Source: Bacteroidia bacterium (GTDB lineage: Bacteria; Bacteroidota; Bacteroidia; NS11-12g; UBA955). From it: DNA of 35,460 nucleotides. The stretch lies in contig JANWHK010000076.1 in the NCBI GenBank assembly GCA_025450395.1, positions 1 to 35,460 of the forward strand, in the 5' to 3' direction. The notes beneath the pieces were generated by a model. It was not told the origin of the DNA. It was given only the letters and a program-made list of their open reading frames with translations, and ran no database searches. A program made the translations under genes and the position numbers. Shown here piece after piece: positions 9,381 through 19,537 of the stretch; within the stretch, counting starts at the first letter, position 1; the number at the start of each line of letters is the position of its first letter.

Positions 9381-9977
9381 ATGCTCAAACTGGGTATAAC
9401 CGGTGGTATAGGCAGTGGAAAATCTACTGTTTGTGGGATATTTGCGCGCATGGGAGTGCCGGTTTATAACGCGGATGAAAGGGCAAAATGGCTGGTGGAT
9501 CACCACCCGTCCATGCAACAAGCCATCAGTGATGTCTTTGGTGAAAAGTCTTTTGAAAATGGTAAATACAATCGGGAGTATATCGCTTCCATCGTTTTTA
9601 AGGACAAAACCATGCTGGAGAAACTTAACAGTATCATTCATCCTGTAGTATTACAGGACTGGGAGGAGTTCTGCATTGAACACAAGTCTGATACCTATGT
9701 AATCAAGGAAGCGGCCATCATGCTGGAGGCAGGTGGCAGGGATACAATTGATAAAATTGTACTTGTACATTCACCTGCGGAATTGCGGATACAAAGGTTG
9801 ATGGAACGGGATCAACTGGACCGGAAAGCCATTGAATTAAGAATGAACAGCCAGATGCCCGAAGAGGAAAAGATGAAACTCGCGGATTATATCATTTACA
9901 ATGACAATGAACATTCACTCATCGAGCAGGTGCAGAATTTACATCAATTGATGGTAAGTAGTGCATGGATGTCGTGA
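9381..9977 (+). CDS. coaE: Dephospho-CoA kinase
   Basis: LKLGITGGIGSGKSTVCGIFARMGVPVYNADERAKWL. Confidence 0.95.
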   Translation: MLKLGITGGIGSGKSTVCGIFARMGVPVYNADERAKWLVDHHPSMQQAISDVFGEKSFENGKYNREYIASIVFKDKTMLEKLNSIIHPVVLQDWEEFCIEHKSDTYVIKEAAIMLEAGGRDTIDKIVLVHSPAELRIQRLMERDQLDRKAIELRMNSQMPEEEKMKLADYIIYNDNEHSLIEQVQNLHQLMVSSAWMS

Positions 9978-9984
9978 GGAATTT

Positions 9985-10012
9985 ACGACATACGACATAC
10001 GATTTACGATGT
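9985..10012. repeat. Heptad array B: ACGACAT ACGACAT ACGATTT ACGATGT
   Basis: Four consecutive 7-nt units right after the coaE stop; 9990-10012 is the exact reverse complement of 33622-33644. Confidence 0.85.
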
Positions 10013-10068
10013 GGGGAAAATGATAGGTAGAGTGAGCTCTGCCAAAATCCAAATTAAAAACATCTGCC

Positions 10069-10093
10069 CTTGTTGAGTCTCCTGACCAACAAG
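10069..10093. other. Hairpin between convergent coaE and pdxJ
   Basis: CTTGTTG (10069-10075) / CAACAAG (10087-10093); no T-run, so terminator role uncertain. Confidence 0.35.
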
Positions 10094-10117
10094 TCACGGA
10101 TAATTATATCAAACAAA

Positions 10118-10145
10118 CCGATTACTGATTACCGTTTACTGATTA
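10118..10145. repeat. Heptad array C: CCGATTA CTGATTA CCGTTTA CTGATTA
   Basis: Four 7-nt units; array extends into the 3' end of pdxJ. Confidence 0.8.
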
Positions 10146-10876
10146 CTTGTTCCCAACTGGTTCAAATACATCCTCACCGTATTAGCCATTCCAAACTCCA
10201 ATGCGTCACAAATCAAGGCATGTCCGATGCTGACTTCCAGCAAACCTGCAATATGTTCCTGAAAATATCTCAGGTTTTTTAAGTCAAGGTCATGGCCGGC
10301 ATTTAAGACCAGGCCCGCTTCAACAGCTTCCCTTGCAGTTTCAATGTATGGCCTGATGGCATTTTCCCTATCCTTATCGAAACCGGATGCATAACTTTCA
10401 GTGTACAGTTCTATGCGGTCGGTACCCGTAAGTACTGCGGATGCTATCATTCTTGGGTCCGGATTCAGGAAAATGCTGGTCCTGATATTCTGGCTTTTCA
10501 ACTCTGCAATAATATCTTTCAGGAATGGAAGTTGTTGCATCGTATCCCATCCATTGTTACTGGTCAGTACATCGGGGGCATCAGGTACAAGCGTCACCTG
10601 CTGCGGACGGATATCCAACACAAGATCCATAAACTCCCTGCTTGGATAACCCTCTATATTGAATTCAGTCTTGACTGTTTTCTTGAGGAGATACAGGTCT
10701 TCAAAACGGACATGCCGCTGGTCGGGACGCGGATGAACCGTGATGCCATCAGCACCATAACTTTCTATTTTTCTTGCATAATCTACGATGTCGGGATTAT
10801 TGCCACCCCTGGCATTCCTAATGGTAGCCAGTTTGTTGATGTTGACGCTTAGTTTTGTTCGGTTCAGAGAGCCCAT
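10136..10876 (-). CDS. pdxJ: Pyridoxine 5'-phosphate synthase
   Basis: LSVNINKLATIRNARGGNNPDIV...GADGITVHPRPDQRHV...LNAGHDLDLKNL...SIGHALICDAL. Confidence 0.96.
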   Translation of the reverse strand: MGSLNRTKLSVNINKLATIRNARGGNNPDIVDYARKIESYGADGITVHPRPDQRHVRFEDLYLLKKTVKTEFNIEGYPSREFMDLVLDIRPQQVTLVPDAPDVLTSNNGWDTMQQLPFLKDIIAELKSQNIRTSIFLNPDPRMIASAVLTGTDRIELYTESYASGFDKDRENAIRPYIETAREAVEAGLVLNAGHDLDLKNLRYFQEHIAGLLEVSIGHALICDALEFGMANTVRMYLNQLGTSNQ

Positions 10877-12903
10877 AAAAGTTGTATGCTGGTATCTGTT
10901 GTCTTGTTTGAATTGATCTTGTCCTGTCCGCTCCCTGAACTTTCTGTGTTTTCGTAGGAAGTGCGCGCAAATCTAAAACATAAATGAATATTTTTATTCA
11001 TTTTATATTTAACCAAAAGATAAAACCTCGTTCCCCTGTTCTGGAATGCAGGAACAGAAAAGGAATACATCACATCGTTTTCAAATGCGTACACACGACT
11101 GTTATAATCCTCCACATCAAAAAACATCAGACGACTTAGCAGTTTTACATTTTTAAACACCTGTACCTGCAGGTCCTGCAACATCAGCATGCCATTCAAG
11201 GTCTTGCCGAATTGCCGCTGATACCATACATGTTCGATACGGCTTTTAAGGGTCATTGAGGTGTTGATTTTTATTTCGAGGTGGAATCTCAGCAATTGCC
11301 TCCTGTTTAGTTCAAGCCGGTTTATAATCTGTGTACCGGCCTCGTTTTTCTGTTTTTGTTCATTCCGGTACCTGACATACCAGCTGAAAAGCCTGCGTTT
11401 TGTAAACTGCAATTCAAGCATCATGTCGCTGCCGCGTGAGGGTGCATCTACCTGGTATCGCAACCAATTGAAATGGTATATATCCGCATAGGCATTGAGT
11501 TTGTAATTTTTAATTGGCGTGAATGAACAGGCCATATACAGGCCTTTTTCATTGTGGTTGTCCTGTGTTTCACCAAAGGCATTGGTAATGGAAGGAATAT
11601 AATACATGCTATAGTTCCTGTATAATAAACTAATGTCAAAATTTTTATCAAGAGAAGCGATGACCCCGTTGATAAAAGAAAAACTCTTGAGGTCCTGGTT
11701 CATGGCTGCTTCGCCAAAGAAAAGCAGGTTTTTGTGAAAAAGCTTATAGTCTGTTCCATAGTTTTGTATCGCCGATACATGGTTGTTGTATAACTGGTAT
11801 GACTTCTTTTCGTCCAATGATTGTTCACTCCCGTATTTTGTGTGTACCATGGTAAGTCCTATTTGTAATTTTCCTGATTTGAACTCTATGTTTGAGCCTG
11901 CAATGCGGCGTTTTAATATTCCTTTTTTTGACAATTCGGGGAGGTTCCTGTAATTCCCCGTATTCAAAAGACCGGTGAATCTACTTTCATTCATACTGTC
12001 TTCACTGGTCGTGGCGTCAATTTTTTTAAGTGAGTAAAACGCTGTAAGGTGTATACCTGCTGAGATTTTATAAATGAAACCTCCACCTCTGAGGAACTCA
12101 TTTTCATTCATTGCCCTATTCGGTCTCAAACCATTCTGCCGACGCATGACGTCCAATACAAAGGCTGATTTCCCAAAAGTGAGACCACTGCCAAAACACA
12201 GACCCTGGCCGAAAGCTGCCTGGAAATCGCCGATCAATAATTGCCTGATTTTTCCCGTAGACAAGAATTGCAGGTAAGATGAAAAAAAGGAATTCCTCAG
12301 ATTTTCGCCATCATCTTTTTCTGTATTAAAACCGAAAGACAAGTTCTTGCCCATTGAGGCTTTATAACGTACCACATGGCGGTATGGACTTCCGCGGAAG
12401 GCATTCCTGTCGGAGTCCGGCAACTTATAGCCTACTGACTTTTCCAGTCTTCTTTGGGACAAATATGCGACTTCATGATGGTAATTTTTCCTGAATGATT
12501 GATAGTTCAGGTCGGATAATTCCAGGTTTTCAAGTATATTGATATAGGGTTTGATTGTCAGAATAAAATCAGGCTCAAATCCCGCAATGACCTGGAGTTC
12601 ATAAATAGAGGTGAGCTTGCCGTATAATTGCCGGTGCAGCAAGAGGGCCTGTATATGTTCAGGGGTCAGTTGTGATATTCTTGAAAGTTCTTCCTGTACT
12701 GCCATGTTCAGGTTTATTGGGTGCCTGACCAGGTATTCCAACTGCTCGGAGAGGTCGGTGTAATCCGAATTGCTTTCAGTATTTTCAACATATTTTTCGA
12801 GGGTTTCCTTGGCTATTTCAAGTTCACTGTCCTGCGCCGTGACTGCCATAGGACCCATCAATAAATACAGGCATATTATCAGGGCCCTATTTGCCGATCT
12901 CAT
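10864..12903 (-). CDS. Exported helix-hairpin-helix protein with large C-terminal region resembling an outer-membrane beta-barrel
   Basis: Signal peptide MRSANRALIICLYLLMGPMAVTAQ; HhH-like HPINLNMAVQEELSRISQLTPEHIQALLLHRQLYGKLTSIYELQVIAGF; many alternating strands later. Start moved from 13122 to the ATG at 12903. Confidence 0.8.
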   Translation of the reverse strand: MRSANRALIICLYLLMGPMAVTAQDSELEIAKETLEKYVENTESNSDYTDLSEQLEYLVRHPINLNMAVQEELSRISQLTPEHIQALLLHRQLYGKLTSIYELQVIAGFEPDFILTIKPYINILENLELSDLNYQSFRKNYHHEVAYLSQRRLEKSVGYKLPDSDRNAFRGSPYRHVVRYKASMGKNLSFGFNTEKDDGENLRNSFFSSYLQFLSTGKIRQLLIGDFQAAFGQGLCFGSGLTFGKSAFVLDVMRRQNGLRPNRAMNENEFLRGGGFIYKISAGIHLTAFYSLKKIDATTSEDSMNESRFTGLLNTGNYRNLPELSKKGILKRRIAGSNIEFKSGKLQIGLTMVHTKYGSEQSLDEKKSYQLYNNHVSAIQNYGTDYKLFHKNLLFFGEAAMNQDLKSFSFINGVIASLDKNFDISLLYRNYSMYYIPSITNAFGETQDNHNEKGLYMACSFTPIKNYKLNAYADIYHFNWLRYQVDAPSRGSDMMLELQFTKRRLFSWYVRYRNEQKQKNEAGTQIINRLELNRRQLLRFHLEIKINTSMTLKSRIEHVWYQRQFGKTLNGMLMLQDLQVQVFKNVKLLSRLMFFDVEDYNSRVYAFENDVMYSFSVPAFQNRGTRFYLLVKYKMNKNIHLCFRFARTSYENTESSGSGQDKINSNKTTDTSIQLLWAL

Positions 12904-13699
12904 ATATAAATGACAGGTTATTGGAGCTGCCAGCGGCCTGCATAAGTGAAGAAGCATAAGCGATGGTATAGTGCTTATGTTTAAAACCAATACCAAAAGT
13001 ACACTGTGGCTGCAGGCTTGAAAAGCCGATGCAAAAATGAAATTTTGGGTTGAGTTGGTACTGGCAGGCGAGTTTGATATTGGTCCTGAATGTACGGCTC
13101 TTCTCAGCCTCACAAACGACACTTATTTTCTTGTTGATTTTGTAAAGTAAACCCATGCGGAAAGTCCTTTGTAAATGTTCACCAGGGCAATCCTTGAATC
13201 TGGCCGCAAATGGATTGAAGACAAAAAAAGATGAACTCAATTTATTGGTGATATTGGCTACAAGTGAAAATTCAATGGTGATAACAGAGGCTCTGCCATA
13301 AGTGCGGATATTGTAATGATGGTAATTGGCGCCTATTCCAAAACCGGATTGTTTACTTGTAGCATGCGCAAAACTGAAGCCAATGGTCCGGTCACTCAGT
13401 ATATTGTTGCCATCTGAAAGCAGCTTGAAGCCATATGCTATTTTTTTAAAAGGTAAAACTGCGCATATTGCTACCTGGTTGACATCCTTCAGGGCATAGC
13501 GATTGGTAAAGGAAAATCCTATGCCTGGTTTTTTCATCTCCGTCATCAGTGCACAATTATTTGCCGGACTGAATACATCTGCAAGCATCAATCCGGAGCC
13601 ACCCATGGATAAAGCCCTTGCCCCGGCCGGCGGATAATAGCCGATACCGAACACTTGACTGATTGAGAGGCACACGCATATCAACACTTTTTTCTTCAT
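12887..13699 (-). CDS. Outer-membrane protein of the PorV/PorQ-like (UPF0164) type
   Basis: Signal peptide then GYYPPAGARALSMGGSGLMLADVFSPANNCALMTEMKKPGIGFSFTNRY. Confidence 0.65.
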   Translation of the reverse strand: MKKKVLICVCLSISQVFGIGYYPPAGARALSMGGSGLMLADVFSPANNCALMTEMKKPGIGFSFTNRYALKDVNQVAICAVLPFKKIAYGFKLLSDGNNILSDRTIGFSFAHATSKQSGFGIGANYHHYNIRTYGRASVITIEFSLVANITNKLSSSFFVFNPFAARFKDCPGEHLQRTFRMGLLYKINKKISVVCEAEKSRTFRTNIKLACQYQLNPKFHFCIGFSSLQPQCTFGIGFKHKHYTIAYASSLMQAAGSSNNLSFIYEIGK

Positions 13700-13857
13700 G
13701 GAGGTTTGCGTACAATGTTAATATGCATTGCATTTCACAGCCGGGTCCGATTGATAGTTGGTACAGGTTGTTTAACAAATGGTATGGTTTAGTAAGCGCG
13801 AACTATAGTCAGGGATTAAATAATTTATAATTATGTTGCAAAATACCATAAACCATT

Positions 13858-13865
13858 TAATTTTG
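13858..13865 (+). promoter_or_regulatory. -7 box TAATTTTG immediately upstream of trkA-like gene
   Basis: TAnnTTTG match with 5 nt to the ATG at 13871. Confidence 0.55.
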
Positions 13866-13870
13866 CCTCA

Positions 13871-14566
13871 ATGATAAAAGCAAAGTTTGCAGTGATAGGC
13901 CTGGGCCGATTTGGTGGTAAAATCGCACGGCAGTTGGCCAGGCGTGGTGCTGAAGTGGTAGCGATAGATGACAATGAGGATAAGGTGGAATTGTTGAAGG
14001 AAGATGTAGCGATGGCGATTACAATGGATGCCACTGAAATGAATGCACTTAAAAGTTTTAAGATTGAGGAGATGGATGCGGTGGTGGTGGCCATAGGCGA
14101 GAATTTTGAAGCGCTGATGCTCACGGTCGTCAACCTGCTTGACCTCAAGATCAAGCGTATCATTGCCAGGGCTGGGTCGCCGCACCAGAAAATGATTCTT
14201 GAGAAACTTGGCGTTACCGAAATACTGTCCCCGGAGGAAGAGGTAGGTATCATCGTTGCGGAAAGGCTGGTCCATCCAAGTGTGAAAACCTTCCTGCAGT
14301 TACCCGATGGTTATGAGATTGCTGAAATTGAGGCACCAAAGGGCATTATCAACATGACCATTGACAAGATCGAATTCGATGTCAAGTACAATTTAACCCT
14401 GATCACCATCAAGCGCTTATATGAAGTGGATAAAAGGGGAACTGTGGAGTATGAGAGGCATTTGTTAGGTGTGGTGCAATCCAATACTGTTATCTATGTG
14501 AATGACGAGATTATTATCATGGGCAAGGAGATTGATATTGAACGTTTTATTGAGTTGAACAAATAA
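13871..14566 (+). CDS. TrkA/KtrA-type RCK potassium channel regulatory protein
   Basis: KFAVIGLGRFGGKIARQLARRGAEVVAIDDNEDKVELL...ALKSFKIEEMDAVVVAIGENFEALMLTVVNL. Confidence 0.92.
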   Translation: MIKAKFAVIGLGRFGGKIARQLARRGAEVVAIDDNEDKVELLKEDVAMAITMDATEMNALKSFKIEEMDAVVVAIGENFEALMLTVVNLLDLKIKRIIARAGSPHQKMILEKLGVTEILSPEEEVGIIVAERLVHPSVKTFLQLPDGYEIAEIEAPKGIINMTIDKIEFDVKYNLTLITIKRLYEVDKRGTVEYERHLLGVVQSNTVIYVNDEIIIMGKEIDIERFIELNK

Positions 14567-14632
14567 CAGGAAATTCCCCTTCCCGCCCAATTTACTGATA
14601 CCTATTACTTTTTTATTTCACGCATTTTGTCA

Positions 14633-14640
14633 TATATTTG
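14633..14640 (+). promoter_or_regulatory. -7 box TATATTTG upstream of lon
   Basis: TAnnTTTG match 40 nt before the lon ATG. Confidence 0.5.
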
Positions 14641-14680
14641 TCTCGTGGTACACCAATTGATTATTTGAAAGTGTTATAGT

Positions 14681-17152
14681 ATGAATTTTAATAAAAAAAT
14701 ATTTGGGAGCCATATAGAGTCTGAAGATTCTGAAGGGGGGGACCTGTTCCCGCTTTTCTCGCAGCAGGAAGAAAAAGAAAGCAACCGTCAAATGGTGCCG
14801 GACAGTCTGCCAATATTACCGATTCGGAATACAGTCTTATTTCCCGGCGTTGTATTTCCAATCACGGTAGGCAGGGATAAGTCTATCAAGCTGATAAAAG
14901 ATGCCAACAAGGGTGATAAGATCATTGGTGTATTTGCACAGATCAATCCTGAAACAGAGGAGCCAACCATCACCGATCTTAATTCCATTGGAACCATGGC
15001 ACAGATCATCAAGATTCTGCGCATGCCCGATGGTAACACCACTGCCATTATACAGGGTAAACGCAAGATAAGACTGGGGGATGAGATATTTTCAGAACCA
15101 TATTTGCGGGCCAATGTGAAGGCCATAGAGATGGAGGATGAAAAACCTGACAAGGAATTAAAAGCCCTCATCAGCAGTATCAAGGATACCGCTACAGAGA
15201 ACATTGAACTGTCCCCGAATATTCCGTCTGAGGCTAACTTTGCCTTAAGGAATATAGACAGTGATAATTTCCTTGTGAGTTTTATTGCTTCCAACCTGAA
15301 TATCTCGCTGGTCGAAAAACAGGATATACTGAATTCAAATACGCTGAAAGAGCGTGCCGGACTTGTGTTTGAACACCTTATACGTGAAAACCAGATGCTG
15401 AAGCTGAAGGACCAGATACAGAGCAAGGTGAAGGTGGATATTGATAAACAACAGAAGGAATATTTCCTGCAACAGCAGATCAGGGCCATACAGGAAGAAC
15501 TGGGCCATGAAAGTCCTGACAGGGAAATACAAAGCCTTAGGGAAAGGGGAGCAACGAAAAAATGGTCGAAGGAAACAGGAGAAGCCTTTAACAAGGAGCT
15601 GGATAAGCTTTTGAGGATCAATCCTGCCAGCCCGGATTATTCGGTCAGCCTTAATTATGCGCAAACGCTTCTGGAATTGCCATGGAACGATTTTACAAAG
15701 GATAATCTCGATATTGTAAAAGCACAGAAAGTGCTTGATGCAGACCATTTCGGTCTTGAAAAGGTAAAACAGCGCATTCTTGAATACCTCGCGGTAATCA
15801 AATTAAAGGGAGACCTGAAAAGTCCGATTATATGTCTTTATGGCCCTCCCGGTGTAGGCAAGACTTCCCTTGGCAAAAGTATAGCCAGGGCGCTCGGCAG
15901 GAAATATGTGAGGGTTTCCCTCGGCGGACTGCACGATGAGTCGGAGATCAGGGGACACCGTAAAACCTATATAGGCGCTATGCCCGGAAGGATTATCCAG
16001 AACCTGAAAAAGGTAAAATCCGGCAACCCGGTATTTGTATTGGATGAAATAGATAAGGTAGGTAATGATTTCAGGGGCGACCCTTCGTCCGCCTTGCTGG
16101 AAGTGCTGGATCCCGAACAGAATACAACATTTCACGACAATTACCTGGAACTGGATTACGATCTGAGCAAGGTAATGTTCATTGCCACCGCCAATTCCCT
16201 TGACAGCATACAGCCAGCCCTGCTTGACAGGATGGAAGTCATCGAACTGAGCGGTTATACAGTGGAAGAAAAAATCCAGATAGCACAGAAATACCTGGTG
16301 CCTAAACAGCGCAGCATGCATGGTCTGAAGGCCAGCCAGTTCAAGTTAAAGGACAAGGTACTGGAAACTATTGTCGAAGAGTATACAAGGGAGAGCGGAG
16401 TCAGGAACCTGGAAAAGAAAATTGCTTCACTGGTAAGGCACAATGCCATGCTAACTGCAAAGGAAACCAATACTACTCCGTCACTCAGCAAGGAGGATGT
16501 GCAGAAGATACTCGGCGTGGACAAGATGGATAAGGAAATCTACCAGGATAACGATACTGCGGGCGTTGTAACGGGCCTTGCATGGAGTCCGGTAGGTGGA
16601 AGTATATTGTTTGTCGAAAGTACACTCACAAGGGGCAAGGGTAATTTAACCCTGACCGGTAAACTGGGTGATGTAATGAAGGAAAGCGCTACTACGGCCA
16701 TGACCTTCCTGAAAGCGAATGCCGATTACCTGGAAATTGATTACAGGACCTTCAACAATTGGGATGCACATATTCACTTTCCTGCGGGAGCAATTCCAAA
16801 GGATGGCCCAAGTGCGGGAATCACGATCTTGACTTCACTGGCTTCACTTTATACACAGCGCAAGGTAAAACCTTACCTGGCCATGACCGGTGAAATCACC
16901 CTGAGGGGAAGGGTATTGCCTGTAGGTGGAATCAAGGAAAAAATACTCGCAGCCAAGAGGTCGGGTATCAAGGAGGTTATCATGTGCCATGAAAACAAGA
17001 AGGATGTTGAAGATATTCCACAGCAATATTTGAAAGGTGTAAGTTTTCATTACGTGAAACACATGTTGGAGGTGCTGGATTTCGCCTTAATGGACGAGAA
17101 AGTAGCCAAACCTCTCAATTTAAAAATAGAAGAAGTCAAATCTCTTATATGA
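14681..17152 (+). CDS. lon: Endopeptidase La (Lon protease)
   Basis: [32 protein letters not shown]; catalytic [32 protein letters not shown]. Confidence 0.98.
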   Translation: MNFNKKIFGSHIESEDSEGGDLFPLFSQQEEKESNRQMVPDSLPILPIRNTVLFPGVVFPITVGRDKSIKLIKDANKGDKIIGVFAQINPETEEPTITDLNSIGTMAQIIKILRMPDGNTTAIIQGKRKIRLGDEIFSEPYLRANVKAIEMEDEKPDKELKALISSIKDTATENIELSPNIPSEANFALRNIDSDNFLVSFIASNLNISLVEKQDILNSNTLKERAGLVFEHLIRENQMLKLKDQIQSKVKVDIDKQQKEYFLQQQIRAIQEELGHESPDREIQSLRERGATKKWSKETGEAFNKELDKLLRINPASPDYSVSLNYAQTLLELPWNDFTKDNLDIVKAQKVLDADHFGLEKVKQRILEYLAVIKLKGDLKSPIICLYGPPGVGKTSLGKSIARALGRKYVRVSLGGLHDESEIRGHRKTYIGAMPGRIIQNLKKVKSGNPVFVLDEIDKVGNDFRGDPSSALLEVLDPEQNTTFHDNYLELDYDLSKVMFIATANSLDSIQPALLDRMEVIELSGYTVEEKIQIAQKYLVPKQRSMHGLKASQFKLKDKVLETIVEEYTRESGVRNLEKKIASLVRHNAMLTAKETNTTPSLSKEDVQKILGVDKMDKEIYQDNDTAGVVTGLAWSPVGGSILFVESTLTRGKGNLTLTGKLGDVMKESATTAMTFLKANADYLEIDYRTFNNWDAHIHFPAGAIPKDGPSAGITILTSLASLYTQRKVKPYLAMTGEITLRGRVLPVGGIKEKILAAKRSGIKEVIMCHENKKDVEDIPQQYLKGVSFHYVKHMLEVLDFALMDEKVAKPLNLKIEEVKSLI

Positions 17153-17532
17153 AAAACATAATTAAATTGGGCATAGTAGCCTGCACGGCCTTGGTATTTG
17201 TAAACGGTTGCAAGGCTAAAAAGACGCCAACGCAGATTGCTGAAATAAAGCCTAAATCTGTATGTGACCTGATGACGGTAGGGTATGCTTCACATGTCAA
17301 ATCCATTATTGACAAGGAATGTGCAAGTGGATGCCACAGTGCGAAGAACGCAGCGGGCGGGCTTGATTTGACAACGTATGAAAATGTAATGTATGAAGCC
17401 GGAAAGCCAAGGTTCCTGGGAGCCTTGAATCATGAAGCTCCTTTTTCACCCATGCCTAAAAAACACCCGAAATTGGCAGACAGTACCATTCAGGTTATTA
17501 CCTGTTGGATTGAAAACGGAAGGGCGTTGTAA
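17149..17532 (+). CDS. Small lipoprotein with cytochrome c-like CX3CH motif
   Basis: Lipobox VNGC; IIDKECASGCHSAKNAAGGLDLTTYENV; start overlaps the lon stop (ATGA). Confidence 0.75.
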   Translation: MKNIIKLGIVACTALVFVNGCKAKKTPTQIAEIKPKSVCDLMTVGYASHVKSIIDKECASGCHSAKNAAGGLDLTTYENVMYEAGKPRFLGALNHEAPFSPMPKKHPKLADSTIQVITCWIENGRAL

Positions 17533-17535
17533 TAT

Positions 17536-17958
17536 TTATTCCAGGTAGATTTCCAATTCACCTACGGCCCCGTTGAGTTCCACCCAAGCCACCATATTAA
17601 GCCCAAGGTCAAGGAACATCACAGGCCTGTCTGCGCCTGTATTCTTGTCCATCAATGTTTTCAGGCTTATGATCCTGAATTTTTTGCCGGCATATTCACA
17701 GGGGAGGCTCTGGACATCATGTTCGCCATCGAGGAAGAAATATTCATAAAAATCGTCGCCGGTTTCCTTGTTATAGGTAGCGTTGGGATTCGGAATGAGC
17801 GTTTTCCGGAAATACTGTATATACCTGAATCCTTTTCCGGGACATATGCCGATGAATACTGAATCTCCTGCCTGTACCGTCCTGCTACTGTCGTTTGTTT
17901 CAGCCATGGTGCTGAGCGTTAAAGACATAAAAAAACATAAAAGGAATATTGTTCTCAT
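17536..17958 (-). CDS. Hypothetical secreted protein
   Basis: N-terminal signal peptide MRTIFLLCFFMSLTLSTMAE; no family recognised. Confidence 0.7.
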   Translation of the reverse strand: MRTIFLLCFFMSLTLSTMAETNDSSRTVQAGDSVFIGICPGKGFRYIQYFRKTLIPNPNATYNKETGDDFYEYFFLDGEHDVQSLPCEYAGKKFRIISLKTLMDKNTGADRPVMFLDLGLNMVAWVELNGAVGELEIYLE

Positions 17959-18052
17959 GTAAAATGTGATACTACAATTTTACAGCCAAAATAAGAAAAA
18001 TTTTTTGAATTTAAAAAAAAGATGTTATTTAGCGGAAAATTAAACTAACGCA

Positions 18053-18364
18053 ATGGAAGACTTTAGGGATAAGAACAGTATTTTTTCTAAGAGGGTGAAA
18101 GCTGGCAAAAGGACTTACTTTTTTGATGTAAGAAGCACAAAATCAAATGATTACTTTCTGACCATTACTGAAAGCACAAAGAAGTTCGACGACGGGAATT
18201 ATGTTAAATCTAAAATATTCCTGTACAAGGAAGATTTCAATAAATTCTCTGAAGCCCTGAATGAAACGATTAAACACGTTAAAAGTGAGCTACTTCCTGA
18301 ATATAATTTTGATGAATTCTCCAGGAAGGATTATGACCCTGAAACGGCTGCTCCGGCGAATTAA
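18053..18364 (+). CDS. DUF3276 / PUR-alpha-like nucleic-acid-binding protein
   Basis: FSKRVKAGKRTYFFDVRSTKSNDYFLTITESTKKFDDGNYVKSKIFLYKEDFNKF. Confidence 0.9.
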   Translation: MEDFRDKNSIFSKRVKAGKRTYFFDVRSTKSNDYFLTITESTKKFDDGNYVKSKIFLYKEDFNKFSEALNETIKHVKSELLPEYNFDEFSRKDYDPETAAPAN

Positions 18365-18417
18365 GAATTACCGGGTTTTCGGTTAGTTTGCCAGCAATTT
18401 AATACTTCAACTTTCCT

Positions 18418-19452
18418 TTATTTCTTTTTGTAGAACTCACCAAGGTTCATCAACAGGCTGAATTGGTTACTGCTGAATCCCGGGAAGAAGGCTGCGCTGC
18501 CATAACTGATGTGGAACTTGCTGATACGGAATCCCAGACCCCAGCTAAACCCACTGGTGCCTTTTTTCTGTTCCTGTGTAAGCTCCTTTCGTCTCATGTG
18601 GTTATAACCAAACCGTAACACAAAATTCTTTGAGATATTAAGTTCACCTCCAAGTGTCAGATGCCTCAGTATATTGTCGCCCATGGTCATTTTCCTGATC
18701 CTGTCATTCCCGTTTTCATCCTTCTCGCCTGTATTTGCGATTGAATAACGCATGTCAGGTTTTTGCAGGTCGTGAAGCACCAGGTTATACCTGAAAGGAA
18801 GATGTTCAAGTTTCTTTGAAAAACTCACAGCCAATTCAAAAGGCAGGTTTTGTCTCGAGGTATTTCCATAAGGAATGGCCTGGAAACCGATATTGCGTGC
18901 AAAGGCAGTAATAGTCAACTGTTTTGCAGTGTCGTGGTATATGCCTGAAAGGTCTGCTGATATGCCGTTGCTGACAAATGATTCATAGATGGAATAAACA
19001 TATTTGAGAGAGGCCCCATACCTGAACTTCTCTTTCCATTGCCGGCCCCATGAAAGCTGGAAACACTGATCCTTGACAGTAAACGTGCCGGTGCTGATAC
19101 CGTTGGGGGAATATCCATCAAATTTACCATAATCCAGGTACATGATGCCCATGCTGAATGTACCGAGTTTTTTGTAATCCCTTCCATATGCAAAATAACC
19201 TGAGTTGATATCCGATACATAGTTGTTATAGGTTGCAAAGGCATGGTTGTGCATTTTAGGGTTTAAGGCTGCAGGATTATTCCAGGCCAGGCTTATATCA
19301 TTGTCGACCACTGATATGAAATTGCTTCCCAGAGCCACCTGTCTTGACGATGCAGGCATGTTCAGGAAGGCGTAAACACCTTTGCCGCCGATCTGGGCAT
19401 CCATGTGAAGGAAAGAAATTAAAAATAAGGATAATACAGGTATGGATTTCAT
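18418..19452 (-). CDS. porQ: Type IX secretion system protein PorQ
   Basis: GGKGVYAFLNMPASSRQVALGSNFISVVDNDISLAWNNPAALNPKMHNHAFATYNNYVSDINSGYFAYG. Start moved from TTG 19467 to ATG 19452. Confidence 0.9.
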   Translation of the reverse strand: MKSIPVLSLFLISFLHMDAQIGGKGVYAFLNMPASSRQVALGSNFISVVDNDISLAWNNPAALNPKMHNHAFATYNNYVSDINSGYFAYGRDYKKLGTFSMGIMYLDYGKFDGYSPNGISTGTFTVKDQCFQLSWGRQWKEKFRYGASLKYVYSIYESFVSNGISADLSGIYHDTAKQLTITAFARNIGFQAIPYGNTSRQNLPFELAVSFSKKLEHLPFRYNLVLHDLQKPDMRYSIANTGEKDENGNDRIRKMTMGDNILRHLTLGGELNISKNFVLRFGYNHMRRKELTQEQKKGTSGFSWGLGFRISKFHISYGSAAFFPGFSSNQFSLLMNLGEFYKKK

Positions 19453-19537
19453 GCTTTTTCGCAACAATTTTAGTTAGTTAATGCAAAATCGGTGGTTTTA
19501 TTGTGATGTTTTAATTTAAAGATAATTTAATGACAGT

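Noticed and set aside
10982-11003. AT-rich inverted repeat AAATGAATA/TATTCATTT
   Set aside because: Lies inside the HhH-protein coding sequence and is low complexity; likely incidental.
13871-14566. TrkA-like gene as part of a K+ uptake operon
   Set aside because: No TrkH/KtrB partner adjacent; orphan placement is common enough not to be highlighted.
14788-15621. 277-aa minus-strand ORF inside lon
   Set aside because: Ser/Leu-rich shadow translation antisense to Lon.
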